Source: Oscheius sp. JU75 (Eukaryota > Nematoda > Chromadorea > Rhabditida > Rhabditidae). From it: a stretch of DNA of 64,000 nt. The notes under the pieces are model-generated. The model had not been told where the DNA came from, made no database searches, and worked only from the letters and a program-made list of their open reading frames with translations. Made by a program: the position numbers and the translations under genes. The stretch is taken from contig JASJZC010000004.1 of assembly GCA_037178855.1 (NCBI GenBank), forward strand, positions 2,666,001 through 2,730,000, in the 5' to 3' direction. The number at the start of each line of letters is the position of its first letter. The first letter of the stretch is position 1. This document shows, piece after piece, positions 1 to 11,873 of the stretch.

Positions 1-821
1 GAACGCCTAAGAGATTGTCCTTCGTATTTCGCCGAATAAACCTTGATCTACTGCTTCTTCGTTCTGCCGAGGCTAAACTTCTGAACTCGTATACTGGAGA
101 AGGAAGTCGAGGTATTGGTTGAAAATCGAAGGTAGGAATAGGGAACGATGGAGAAAGTCCTCTGGGCGAATGTGTTCTTCGTTTTTGTCCTTCTCTTTTC
201 TTGCTCGACCCTCTTTTAATTCTGTTGTCGGGAGATCTTCTATCCTTAGATGGAGAAGGTGAATGATGGGTACGTCTGCGAAGTACTCCAGTTTTTCGTA
301 GCGATAGGAGAAATGAGAAGGAAAAGGCTTACCCATGCGATTGTACATCCTCCGAATAGCCTCTATATATATGTGGATTCAGAAAAGCAGTCATCTGATC
401 TTCCTGAATGAGATCTGTTTGTATCTGGTAGAAGAACTTACCATTTCCCTTCTTTCCTCCTCTCTCAAGAGCTCCAATTGTCGTTGAACCGCTTCCATTC
501 TGTCTTGAAGTTCGTCGAGAGAAGGATCTTGCTCTATTTCTTTTTTCGGTTAGACAAAGGATTAAACGACTTACGGTTCAAATCGATTCCGTTCGGGTTG
601 CACCATCCTGGCTGTAAATACTGATAATTGTTGTTCCCGCTTAATGAATGAGTCAGAGCTGCAGCCAGTTCATTTCCTCGATTAGGAAGCTGAAGTGATC
701 AGTTAGAAACATACAGTAAAAGACTTACTTGAGAAGAAAAAGGTTTGAACTCGTCAAGATTCTGATTGGATCTTTGTTGTTGTTTCATTGATTTTTTATC
801 ACGACTTCTGTATCGACTCAT
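1..821 (-). CDS. RS-rich protein with N-terminal coiled coil (partial, runs off left edge)
   Basis: I do not recognise the family. ATG at 821 opens MSRYRSRDKKSMKQQQ; exon 1 is 729-821 and exon 2 is 575-689. A charged helical stretch follows (DELQDRMEAVQRQLELLREE), likely a short coiled coil. From the exon beginning at 275 the frame enters a long Ser/Arg-rich, low-complexity region (GRTHHSPSPSKDRRSPD, then RSSRSRF) that is still open at base 1, so the C-terminus lies outside the window. A different frame at 73-348 looks longer when unspliced, but it ends in a stop and does not continue the upstream exons, whereas the RS frame joins in phase across gtaagcc...cgcag. RS-rich tails are usual in splicing-related nuclear proteins, so a role in RNA processing is inference only. 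The acceptor of exon 3 (near 537-542) is weak and its exact base uncertain. Confidence 0.55.
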
Positions 822-1011
822 ATTTCTAGAATTGGATGTTTATAAGTGATACAGGGATATTTAGATGTGTTGTTTCCTTCAAATCAATGTACTGAAATAA
901 ATAAACACAAACATAAAGAAAATCCAGAGAGAACCGTTCAAATATGAACCAAACAAAACGTTCGTTTTCACGCAGTTTTGCGTACACACCCATACAATCC
1001 TTTATTCGAGT

Positions 1012-1349
1012 CTACTCCTCCAAAAGATAGTTACAGTAATCTGCGTAGCAGCAGTTTACGTAATTTCTTCGTCGAGTAATCGGATCGTTGTTGCTCAAGT
1101 CGCAATTAACTTTGGCATCGATGCATCCGACTTCTTGATTTCTGCTCACAGAGAATATTCCGACTTGTTCGGCCACAAAGCGAAAACATCCAGAAGAACA
1201 GATAGTCATCGAAGGTGTTCTTGGTTCATCAGAGGAGCTGAGACCTGAAAAAAAGAGTGGAATCAACTGGGAAGAATACCTCTGAAGCATTTTGTTGCCT
1301 CCGAATAGGACATTAGAATAAGAATTATGAAAAAGGTGACGACCGACAT
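1012..1349 (-). CDS. Small secreted Ly6/three-finger-like cysteine-rich protein
   Basis: Two exons (1280-1349 and 1012-1244) split by a 35-nt intron encode 100 residues. The start gives a clean signal peptide, MSVVTFFIILILMSYSEA, directly followed by the first cysteine. The mature part is about 80 residues with eight cysteines and ends in the motif NCCYADYCN close to the C-terminus, the CC-x3-CN ending typical of Ly6/uPAR/activin-receptor-type three-finger domains. Only six residues follow that motif, so there is no GPI-anchor tail and the protein is probably soluble and secreted, unlike the related-looking protein at 42263. A longer frame starting at 1455 was not used, because it lacks a signal peptide and would ignore a good donor at 1279. 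The ligand is unknown. Confidence 0.72.
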
Positions 1350-1877
1350 TCGGAACAATGTTCCGATGAATGAGCAACATTAGAATGGTAACATATTCAA
1401 AGGCAACTGAAAAACATGGAGATGAGTCGGCCAAACAGCTGTTATTTGGAAGCAATCTGACCTACTAGATCAAGCGCCTGTCACCTTTTCAAGAGTGGAT
1501 TGGAAGATTGAGGTGTTATGATTTGTTCAAAAAAGAATGACTACCAAAATGGAAACAAGTTCTCCAGCTTGGGGCGTCCGTCAATCCAGGAATAGTTCCT
1601 AGTCCTTTGAGATCTTTACAAAATCTAACTTATAGCCAATCTTTCTTTTTAAAAAACACTCGATTTTGTTATTAAATAAGAAACTGGCCTACCACGGTTT
1701 CTAAACTTACAGCGCCACCTGATAGTGTTCGTTACCGTACTGGTACCGTGAGAGAGGAGAGGGATTTTGTTCTTTTACCAGTTAATCGAAACCACTCATT
1801 CAAAAGTCTGAGCCTTTTTTTATGCTCGTTAGGCACCCGCCTATTTACTTTCCTCTCTCCGCGACTCTCGAGGGCGA

Positions 1878-1897
1878 CTCTCTCTCTCTCTCTCTCT
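1878..1897 (+). repeat. CT dinucleotide tract
   Basis: An uninterrupted run of about ten CT units lies roughly 115 nt upstream of the F-box gene start at 2011, within a C/T-rich stretch (1840-1980). It may be promoter or 5' leader sequence. Nothing else recognisable lies between 1450 and 2010. Confidence 0.6.
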
Positions 1898-2010
1898 GGT
1901 TGATTTGCAACCCAGACACTGATCTCCGTTCGTCTCGATCGTCTGAGACAGCTGTTTCTCTTTTTCTCCTCTTCGCTCTCGAATTAATGTTGTTTAGGAG
2001 CAGTATCAGA

Positions 2011-4391
2011 ATGCGATTTCGACCACGAATCTATCCGAATCTGCCAGATGTCGTTTTACGTCAAATTTTCAACATGCTCAATTATAAAGAGGTGTCTATT
2101 CAGTGTTCAATGCCTCACTCAATTACAGTTGTGTGCTATGGAAGGCGTCTGTCGACGATGGCAAACAATAGTTCATGCGATGATGAGACGCGATATCCAG
2201 GAACTAACGATCGAACGAGTCGGTTATTACTCAGTTTGTTCAAGTTTGTATATTGCAGCTCGGCACTTTGTATCCTTCCGGTCGTCAGATAAAGGGCTTC
2301 AAACGGCTCAATATCCATTGTCCGGGAGAATGCTACGACTTTCTCAGCGGCGTCTTGCGCAGGTCTGTTTTTATGACTTGGTATCTTTTGCAGAATGGGT
2401 GAAGTAAAAAGAGACTGTTTAAAGGAAACTATCTACTAAATAGGTTCTAGCCAATACATGCTCAGATTGTAGGAGACCATCAAATGGAACTAGAAGAGAG
2501 CCTCCTGTAGGAATTGACTAGACAGAGGTGGTTACGTGAAAATGGTCTATTTTTTGAAAAGGAACTTTTTGATGGTTTCTTCATCCATGTCATCCTTTCT
2601 TCCATTAGTTATCCAATCATAAAACGGCCCGAAATCGTCCACTATCGATTTGATTAGCTGAAAAGAACTTGTATTTGTGAAGAAATAAGGACTCACAGCC
2701 TTCTTCTCTTTACTGCTCATTGAAGAAGAGGTGCTGCTAACGCTATTGGATCGAAGAGTTGGTACTGTAGGCTTGATGGAACTGATTCTTCGGGTCTCTC
2801 TGACTTGTTCCTTTTGATCGACAAGAATTTTCTCTTGTACATCTTCGGAAATGAAACTTTCTGCATAAGCACTGTGCAGTTGAAAACGACTTCTGGCCTG
2901 AGACTTGGCCAGTTCTCCCCTGGATACGATAGAGTTTGACCGTTGAGAATTCTAAATGTTTGATATATTTTCTGGCAAACGAGAACTAACAGGAGCTCCT
3001 CGATAGTCCATCCAGTCTTCATACAGATGCATTCCGTAAAACTGAAACCAATTCAGCTTAATTCTCGATTGAACGTACGTTTTTGGGTCTCTTGGCCATG
3101 CCGGAGGTTGCTAGTAGTACTGCCTAGTAACGCCCATCTCACCCAGAGAAAGTTCGATAAAACATTCCAAAAGAACTAGGTGCTACCCGGTGCCACCCAC
3201 GTCACGCAATTCTTTGACTAAAGACAATTGCTCACGAAAAATGTTTCAGATCTCGTCTCTCGCTGTCCCGAATGACTGCCGATATCGATTTCTTAGCCAA
3301 CATTGAGAAGATTTACGTTAACAAAGATGCGAAGAGGAAGTACTTCAGGTATACCGAATAAGGAGATGTGAAAAAGACATTACAGCAACGTCGAGGATCT
3401 CTGGCTCCTGATTGTATCTGCTCCAGACAAAGTCGTCGAACGGTTTATGTTCATTGAGGATACGCTCTTTAGTGTGAGTTACATGACGTGTTTCCATGTG
3501 GGTCGAGAAGCTCTTGGCGCTTTGAAGAGCTCCGATACAAGTTGCAGACAATCTGACCTTTAGCCAATTCACGTCATTGCAGGAGCTAAACCAGTTAACT
3601 TTACAAGTACATATTCTGCCCCAGTATCAGAGAAACGTATCGAAGGTTATCAAATGTTTCTTGGAGCGATATCCCAAGGCTTTGATCAATCTGGAACTCC
3701 ACGCAGAAAGTGCTAAACTTGTAAGTGCCCCTATTGGTATATTTAATCGTTTTTAGATCTACGAGCAATTAGAAGAACTTCCCTCGCTTCCTCTTCATCG
3801 AATCAAGATCATCTGTACTGAGTTTGAACTGCCTCAACTGCGTCTAGACATGCTGTTCGGCATCATGGCGGAGAAAAAGATTATTGCCAAAAACATCACA
3901 ATCAGAGATTGGAGCCTGTTCACCGATGGCACAACGCCTGTCTCTCCTTTGCCTTTGGACACGTTCCGGATCAGCAGCTGCACCATCGAAACGGTGGATA
4001 GCTTGGTAGTTAGTCTTAGAAAGACTGCCGAACAAGAGCCGCCCAAACCGAAAAAGAAGATTGTGAAAAGGAAGAAGGTGGAAACTTCAGCGACTGAAGA
4101 GGAGAAGCCGCCTGTCAAAAAGAAAGTGGTATGTTTTGTCTCTTTTTCTTGAGTGAAAGTAGTAACTTTAGGTGAAGAAAGTGGTGAAGAAGAAGAAAGT
4201 TCCATTTATAAAGAAGCTCGAAATAGCTGGACAATGTACTCTTCACGGTCTCCAGTTCCTCGAAGTAGGTTCATTAGTTCACCAACTCATTAAAATCCTA
4301 GAGAAAAGCCCATACTGAACTGGAAAAACGTCTAGAGGCTTCAATTCCCGAAATGACGGTCGATTGCTCGGAGATCTATTATAGCTGGTGA
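2011..4391 (+). CDS. Nematode F-box/LRR-type protein (389 aa) with a large gene-bearing intron
   Basis: F-box proteins recruit substrates to SCF (Skp1-cullin-F-box) ubiquitin ligases. The N-terminus carries the F-box, PNLPDVVLRQIFNMLNYKE continuing as MEGVCRRWQTIVHAMMRRD. An LRR-like region follows (HCPGECYDFLSGVLRR), then a Lys-rich linker (about residues 275-320, KPKKKIVKRKK), and the end is SEIYYSW, as in C. elegans F-box/LRR proteins. Nine exons stay in one frame: 2011-2091, 2129-2233, 2259-2362, 3250-3348, 3386-3473, 3583-3720, 3757-4128, 4172-4264 and 4302-4391. The join 2362/3250 (CGC AG + A TCT) skips 887 nt that contain an antisense gene; without it, exon 4 would end at a stop at 2439 and the downstream half would need its own start. 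Two introns are very short (25 and 31-37 nt). The overall join is inferred from phase and family organisation. Confidence 0.7.
2547..3099 (-). CDS. Uncharacterised Ser-rich protein nested in the F-box gene intron
   Basis: Four exons on the minus strand read from ATG at 3099 (MAKRPKN, FYGMHLYEDWMDYRGAP) through a Ser/Arg/Lys-rich middle (VSSTSSSMSSKEKKA) to SIVDDFGPFYDWITNGRK and a stop at 2547. All three introns are 35-40 nt with GT-AG ends and the phases agree, giving about 145 residues. No signal peptide, membrane segment or known domain is visible. The first and last parts are aromatic and probably folded, with a disordered middle. The whole gene lies inside the 887-nt intron (2363-3249) of the F-box gene on the opposite strand. 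Function unknown. Confidence 0.62.
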
Positions 4392-4596
4392 TTATTTGAT
4401 TAGGATTATACAAGTACAGGCAAATATTTTCGGGTATAGTACGGTTAGATCGTTGCCAGAGAAATGAAGATATTTATTTCTGTTCTATAGCCACGCTTTT
4501 CCAAATGGTAAATCTTTCTAAGTTGCAATCCAGCATGATTGAAAGAACGCCCCCAGTGCGAGTAATCAGAGAGACATTCAGTGTCTTTCTCATCTG

Positions 4597-5733
4597 ATGA
4601 GTGGTATCTTTTTCTGTGTCTGATGTCAGCAACGTGTTTTAGGCTGGAACTGGTTTCAGCTTGCCAACAACAGTCTTGCCTATGGCTCCAACATACTTTT
4701 CTCGTCCCTCGTCCTTGTCGGTCTCCTCAATGAAAAGTCTCATTTTCGTAGTGTTAAATCGGCCGTGGCGCTTCTCGCTGGCTCTAATTTAACCATCGGA
4801 CTTCTCGATCTGTCCATCTTTCCGGTAACTTTCCATTTCAATTCGGAGTGTATCCTCTATAGGTGTACGTGGCTCCCCCAGGAAAGCTGACATTTCTATT
4901 CGGGCAGTACTATCCCACATGGCTGACTACAAGCCTTATCAAGCTGGCAGACATCATGGATCGAGATTCCACCTGTCTATTGGGGGTGGTGTTTATTTAC
5001 AGAACCATTGTTGCGACCAAGTAAGTGGTTTATAAGTGACTGACCTGTAGAGTGTTTAGGGCGCTGAGTAATCCTAGACTGTTCATCACCGTGAATACCC
5101 TCATAGTAATTTTGCTACCCATCCTCCAAACGATTCTCTTCAAAAGATACAGTTTGAATTACGAGCAGACTTGTGACTACTGGTGTCTGGACAAACTGGA
5201 TCAGCAAACAGTTTATAGCGGAATCTGGAAACAGGTTCTGAATGAGGATGGAGAAACAGTAGTCACAATCATCATAGACATCTGTTATATGCTTTTTGTC
5301 GCTGTCATCGGAGTCATTTGTTGCTTCAAGATCAGTCATTTCTATCGATCTGCAGACTTTTCTGAACGGACTAAAAAACTTCAACGAAATCTGAGTCGTG
5401 GAATGATTGTCATGGTGAAAAAAAGGAGCTGCTCATCAATTAGAATCTTTTTCAGATTGCTGTCCATCTTTGCATATTCTACCCGTATATCCTCATAATT
5501 GTCTACTTGATCCAAAAAGACATCCACATTGAACTCGAAATCACTATAGTGAGTAGAGACAGGACATGTTTGAGCAGTTTCAGGGAATGATGCTCGTTCA
5601 AACATGGCAAACGCCTCTCATCTCCTTGGTTCTACTCTTTTCAGTCAGAGCTTTCATCTGTCTCCCATTTAGAAGACGAAACAGCAAAGTGTGTCAGGAG
5701 AGAAGAACTACCGTGACTTCGGTTCAAACATAA
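4597..5733 (+). CDS. Nematode serpentine (7TM) receptor, probable chemoreceptor class
   Basis: Six exons (4597-4603, 4643-4824, 4863-5020, 5051-5414, 5456-5548, 5584-5733) encode 317 residues. The start was chosen because the tiny first exon ATGAGTG joins in frame to GWNWFQLANNSLAYGSN. Hydrophobic segments are spread along the protein: SNILFSSLVLVGLL; AVALLAGSNLTIGLLDL; TCLLGVVFIYRTIVATK; LFITVNTLIVILLPILQ; IIIDICYMLFVAVIGVICC; IAVHLCIFYPYILIIVYLI; and WQTPLISLVLLFSVRAF. A Cys-containing extracellular loop (CDYWCLDK) follows the fourth. There is no rhodopsin-type DRY or NPxxY motif, consistent with one of the nematode Sr families, but I cannot assign which one. Its stop is only 17 nt from the stop of the convergent gene at 5751. 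Confidence 0.72.
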
Positions 5734-5750
5734 CAACTGTTTCCAATTAT

Positions 5751-6906
5751 TCATTGCACTTTTTCTTCACTTTCGTCTATACTCTTCCTCTTCTTTTCCG
5801 CGTTCTCCTTCAATTGGGCGAATGGTCCACTGGACCCATTGGAGATGAGACTTGCTCGACTGTTAGTCTTCTTCGGAGTACGAGACTCAACATGTGGGGC
5901 CTTGGCTGTCTTCTTCAGATTCGAGTCCTTGGTTATGTCCACGATGCTGCACATCACATGGGCTGTCTCGTACAGACTGAAGCCCTGTAAGTTCATATTT
6001 CCCAGTAGCTCGTTAGAAGAACTTACCACGGCATCCTTGTTGATGTCATGGCTTCTGGTAACTTCCTTCTTCGCCATTTTCTGGAATAAGTGGATGCCCT
6101 CCTTTTCTTTATTCTCCGATCGAGTTTCCACCTGTGGCGAGTATTCTACATGAACAATATTATTTCTGTTCCTCGTCATACTCACTAGCTTCTCTCCGTT
6201 CGTCTACCTTCATCTGCTTCATCTCCTTCTCCAACTTCTTCTCGTCGAGCTCGTCAAACTTCAGATCTTTGTCATTCTTCTTCTGAAATCTCATTCTCAC
6301 GCCTTTTTCTATGAGTCAATAGCAGTAAATGTACCGTAGTCGCTCTAGACAAGCACTAATTTTTTATGGAGACTCTTAATTGGATTTCCTGTTTGATAGC
6401 TGAGGTACGCGTTCAAAAAAGACACTTGCAGCAATTGAATTTGGCGGGACCAGGGATAAAGATTATAGACTTTTCGAACATGCTGTTGTAGCCCATGTTG
6501 GGTGGTGGACAACAATACAAAGGCGCGAAAACAACTCTTGTAGGCACTTTTTGTAACTGTAAGAAGGATATTGTAGAGATCAAAGAGACATGCATTCAAC
6601 AGTTTGCTGACTCTCCGAAGAAGAAATCTCATTTCATAGGTGTAGAAGCAGATCCCAAAAGTTGCCAACGTACATCCGAACGCAGTCAAAGTTTCAAACA
6701 AGCCATATTCTGTCATTTGGATACCTCATTAGTACTGTACCTCTACTAAGCAGACACTGCTAACACGATACCATGTTCATATTTTATCTATGTCATTTTG
6801 GGACCTCACTGGGACGTAGCAATAGAATCCAACGTTCAGCGAAGAAGAGACTCACCTTGGTGGAACCCTTCTTCTCCTTGGATCTGCCAACGTGTTCCGA
6901 GAACAT
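5751..6906 (-). CDS. Small lysine-rich charged protein, unknown function
   Basis: The three downstream exons are well supported: 6186-6282, 6027-6145 and 5751-5984, with good GT-AG borders and continuous phase. They encode a very charged, mostly helical and disordered protein (KKNDKDLKFDELDEKKLEKE; later NAEKKRKSIDESEEKVQ). The proposed first exon (6856-6906, MFSEHVGRSKEKKGSTK) joins in phase through a 573-nt intron; the alternative is an internal ATG at 6294 that reads through the acceptor at 6283. With the first exon the product is 166 residues. No domain is recognised. The gene lies 322 nt downstream of the adenylyl cyclase on the same strand, so it could be a downstream operon member. The start is uncertain. 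Confidence 0.45.
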
Positions 6907-7227
6907 TAGAAAGAACGGCCGCTGCCAATAGATGGAAGTCACACAATCCCTCCTTTCTTGCCCGCCTGCCTGATTACTTGTGCCGTTGCCTAGCCGACCC
7001 GTCAAGGAAGCAGAGCTGGAAGACGGAAGAATTCTTTATTGACCAGATTGAAAAGGAAATTGCACAAAAATACAAAAAGTTATTTTGATTATACAGTGAG
7101 AATATAAAGCCATGGCCAAAGCACCGAGGAATTATTAACTTATTAGGGGAGATCCAGCCGCCTACAAGACTAGTGGAGACCCGTGTCCAACAGACAGGCA
7201 AGATAAAGCTGAAGCAAGGGAGTAGGC

Positions 7228-10200
7228 TCAATGGTCCTCATCTTCGTGTGTCTTCTCAGGAATCTAAAGTATATGAACTCATTTTTGAGAATTACTATGA
7301 CTTACGTGTTCCGGTATGCTATGAACTTCACCTTTCCGTCCAAGAACGAGATAGGTGTCCATTCCGCCATCTACTCCTTTCACATCGATGTGGGCGCGAA
7401 ATTTGAAATCATAGCGGTCCAGAAGGAGATCACGAGTGTATTGTGAAACCTGGAGATTGATATGCAACTACTCAATCAAGCCAACCTGAATTCGTCCTGT
7501 CACTCCAGTCGAGTACATTCTCGAGGCAATGTTGACGGTGTCGCCCCAGATGTCGTAGTAGAGTTTGGTCGTTCCGATAACTCCTGCAGTGACTGGTCCG
7601 ATATTAAGACCGAGTTTCATGACGAAAGCAAAGTTAATGAGATCTTGATTGAACTGTTCCAGCGTGTGCTGAACAGCGAGGGCGAACTCGACCATCTGAT
7701 AGAGATGTTCTTTGGGATGCTGCATGTTCCTCTTCGCCTCTGGATTCAGACCGCTAGCTGCCATGTACGCCGATCCATTGGTCTTGATCTTTTCGATGTG
7801 ACTGAATTCGGGACGATCGAGAAGCTCGTCAATGTCACCGATGATTTCATTCAGCACGCGTAAGAACTCTCTTCCGCCTTCAAAGTTCTCCTCATACATG
7901 TCGTTCCAGTTTGTGATTGAGGCAAAGATAACCGCGACTGACTCGTGATTCTCACTATATTTGGTGTCGTTCTTCAAACTTTCGACTGCATGTGCCGGGA
8001 TGACGTTGTTCAGCAACCAATCAGCTTGATCTCTCACAATTTGCATCCTCTGGGTATCACGACGAGCTTGAACGTCTCCGAAGAAGGACATTCGGAAGGC
8101 GGCTTCGAACTGGTAGTTGAGGAAGCCGATCAGAATAACGGAGAGCAGGACGTCGAGAATAATTTCTGGAAGGAAGAGAGGACTCCCGAAGCTGGCAGTT
8201 GTCATATGAGCAGCCGACGTGCTGTTTGAATCGCAGAGTAAAATCGCCTCGGAGTTGGACAGATTGTGTTGGCAGAGATAGACAGCCAAGATGTGAATGC
8301 AGCCGACTACGAAGCACTAAAGCAGTTTGTTTGTGAAAGATAAATCGAAATAGACCTGAACAGTCTTGGGCCAAGCTCCCAATTGAGAAAAGTTACAATG
8401 GGCGAAGAGGGCCAGGGTCATAATGAAGGAGAAGACAAGTCTTGGACGAAGTAGAGCCAAATCGGGACAGGTGTCCAAACAGAATGGCATCACACAGATA
8501 GCCACTCCAACTGGCAAAGCTATTAGAACGGCTCCGATGATGTGTCGAGGCTGCCACATTTGTACACAAGGAACGACAGTGGTTCTTCGAAGTTGAGGAA
8601 TTCCTGAAGTAGAGGTGTGGATACTTCAGTTTAGTGACAAACCGATAAAGGCGACGGAGGCCAGAACAAGGACTGTAGCGAGAGAAAAGTAGACCCAGAA
8701 GGGAACAGGTGGTGGCTTCCAATACGCAAAGACGACAGCAGCCGTTAAGAAAAAGAGGAGCGCAGAGACCAAGATATCTGGAGGATTGTCACTCATAACA
8801 AATAGAAAATCTCACCAATGAAAACACCAGAGTATCTGTACTGCGAGTCGGATTTCTGACTCCGTTGTGTCTCCTGATGAAGAGCTATCACGCTGTGGTT
8901 GGACTTTGACTTGTTGTCAGCCGAGTCGCCAGTGAAATGATTCCGGTATTCAGTCTCCACATCTTTCTCGTTGAATCTCAGAGTCCACTTGTTCAAACTC
9001 TCGTGATGATCCCAGAAACCTTTGTCAAAACCGACGTCTCCCTGACTAATGACCATGGCTAGTCGTTGGTCGAAATCTTTGTTGTCGGTGTCGAATCTGA
9101 ATTGCCTACACTGTCTCTACCTTAAGTAACAAACCTGGTCAAAGAAGCAGCATTGTGATGGTGGCTGATGGCCGTGTCGAGGCCTCCAACCGAATTGATA
9201 TCACTACAAACATCTTGAAGACCACTGCTTCTACTGCCCTTGATACTGTTACTTCTCACACTGGCACTCTCTTCCGTCGACGCCTTCGGAGTGGCCATCT
9301 CATGGTAAGAGTTTCTAGTCTCCGGACTACTTCCATGGAAAGCATCGGTGGCTAGAGCTTGAAGGGACGTGGACTTTCTGTTGTCTTCCATCACACAAAT
9401 CGAGTTGGATTCTTTGGTGAGTAGCTGTGTCGAACGATTGCGATCTGCTAGTTTCATTCGAAGAGAACCTGAGGAACGGTTACCCGGCATTTTCAGTCGA
9501 CCAGCCAACTTCTGAAATTCGTTTGTATTAAATGAGACAGAAATTTTTATACCTGCTTGAGAGTGATTTTCTTGAAGCTGCCTCTGTTGAGAGTCTGTTC
9601 CGATCCGACCTCCTCTTCCTTACTCTGAGCTCTCTCGACCTTTCGCCCCTTGACAAAGAATGTCTTCATGGGTTGCGGTTTGACCCGACGCTCGGATCCT
9701 TGTACTTGAACTTGATATGGCCCTGAAAGAGGCGATATTTGCTCAAGACGCAATTTGTCCCACTAACCCGTATAGTCATCTCCCTCTTCGAGAAGGTAAT
9801 CGTCCGTAAGGTACTTGGCTGTCGCCTCGGATACATGTACTCGACCAGCTTGACCGCTACTCTCCATCTCGTTGGCAAGAGTTACATCATTGGAGAACAC
9901 GTCGAACTTGAACCTCTTCGTTCCGACCATTCCACACATTACCTGATTACCTTCTTTATTTCAGTCATTAGATATTCACCTTTCCCGTGTGAATACCAAC
10001 TCTCATGTTTACTTCTTGACCACGATCCAAATCGAACTGAGCAATGGCGACAATCATCTCGAGACCCATCTCGACTGTCCTTTTGGCATGGTCTTCACAT
10101 GGTTCTGGGCATCCCGCCACGCAGTAATAACAGTCTCCGAGAGTACTGATCTTTTCCAGCCCGATGTGTTTGACCAAATTATCGAAACGACCGAAGAGAT

Positions 10201-11873
10201 CGTTGAGGAGGTTGACCAATTCGTCGGCAGATTTGTTCGAAGACATCTTTGTAAATCCGGCAATGTCGGCAAAGAGAATGGACACGTCTGTCATCAGATT
10301 CATGGTGAATGGACGGAACTTTCGGTGTTCGATGATACTTTGCGGGAGAGTCCCTAAAAGTTTCTTTCAAATCTGGAAAAAGTCTTGCTATTCTCGCATC
10401 ATCAAAGACATTTTCCGATTTATAGGCTGAGAGAATGGGCCGTCTCGAAATGGTTTTGTTTGGATAAATTAGTTAATTAGGTTAGAGAAAGAAATGTACC
10501 GGCTTCCAGATTGGTTGTACCATTACTCGTCCTACAGGCAGAGTCCTGGCTGGCCGAAGGTCTTCTCAGCTCCGACGCATCTTTTAACAGCTCATCGGCT
10601 ACCTAGAGCTGAAACTTGTGGACTTATCCAAATCTAATAACCTTTTTAGGCATGACAGATTGGATCATATGATCCTTGAACATCGTCTCCATTTCGAGAT
10701 CTTTCCTGGCCAACAGAGACTGTCCAACTTTAAGGAAGGTCTTCCTCTGCCGCACCTGCAAGTCATATTATTAGACACATAACAGTAAAACAATTACTTG
10801 AGTGAGGATGAATAGGTGTATTCCGAGCAGATGAACTCCGACATGTAGAATGACCTTGACCCATGGCAGTTGTTCTGCCCATGCTCGATCAGAGAGTGTC
10901 TCGTAGAAGAAGGAGTAGGACAGACCGATGAAGAGACACAGATACAGAGGTAGAGGGATGACGGTGTAGATCAAGAGTACAACCTGCAAACTTCTAATTA
11001 CTTCCTTCATTTAATTGGGCTGTCTTTTACGATCCATCTGGTCCTAGCCTGGATGGTCAGAGTCCATTTCGAGTGCAGAGACGACGGGACAAGTATTGAT
11101 CACCGGGGAGACTTCGGGGATTTAGATGTCCGAAGATGCGCTCCGGATTATTAGGAGCCAAGGAGTGAGTCACTCTCTTCCACCACTACACATTCTTCTT
11201 CCATTGCTCTGCTGTCAGTCGATAAATAAAGCCTGGCGACAGCTGGTCTCTCTCGCGCCGAGAACATAACAGACACATGAGGCCGGAGAAGCCAAACGAT
11301 AAACTGAACCACCTGAAAGCTGGTGACGAGTCCGGTCACAGGAGTCATGAACACGTCTTTGGAATCGGCGGAGAATATGACCAGAGTAACGAGACAGATC
11401 AAGAAAGTACAGAGGAAGGAAGATGGCATGTAGAAGCGTTGGTATTGTGTGCTGAAGAGAGTAAAGAAGAGCATCCCTGTGCAGATGGCCACCAGTACCA
11501 GAGCAGTCAACTGAAATGTCTCAATACTTATTCACATCATGAGACGATTTGATTCCGCTTCATCGCATTGAAATTTACTCACAAATGTTTGTGGAGAGGT
11601 CTTGTTGAAGAAGGTCAAGTAGAGAAGCCATGCCAGAGCGACAAAACTGATATAGATGAGTCCGGCTCGAAATCGGTCTCTCAATTGACTGAAGCTACAC
11701 TTCCAGTACTGTGCTTCGAGCGTAGGCGAGCGGAACTGAGGGTTCCACCATCGTGCCGAAGCTCGTTCGAAGAGTGGAACACGACGAGGACTCGAGCTAT
11801 GTGCACGTACTCCCCGTGAAGAATCCCCGGGCGCAGCGAGCGCCGGCGTCCGCTCGCCCGGCTCGTCTTCCAT
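7228..11873 (-). CDS. acy-1: Membrane adenylyl cyclase, ADCY9-type (acy-1)
   Basis: Class III adenylyl cyclase that makes cAMP from ATP at the plasma membrane downstream of G-alpha-s. The N-terminus (exon 1, 11583-11873) ends in the first membrane segment; exons 11313-11510 and 10798-10983 carry the rest of membrane cassette 1. The C1 catalytic domain has SILFADIAGFTKMSSNKSA and KISTLGDCYYCVAGCPEP. Cassette 2 lies around 8100-9050, and the C2 domain has YEENFEGGREFLRVLNE, KIKTNGSAYMAASG and YDIWGDTVNIASRM. The order and these motifs match mammalian AC9 and C. elegans ACY-1 more than other isoforms. The C-terminal exon ends IPEKTHEDEDH with a stop at 7228. The Asp pair that binds Mg in C1 and the C2 Asn-Arg transition-state residues (NIASR) are present, so the enzyme looks active. 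The 330-nt intron 10983-11312 is long for this gene. Confidence 0.93.

Noticed and set aside
73-348. Long unspliced minus-strand frame near the left edge
   Set aside because: Splicing from the upstream exons enters a different frame (RS-rich) that stays open to base 1; the unspliced frame ends in a stop and starts inside the intron.
6345-6716. Minus-strand frame with one hydrophobic stretch
   Set aside because: No splice arrangement links it in phase with its neighbours and no family match; kept only as an unresolved observation.
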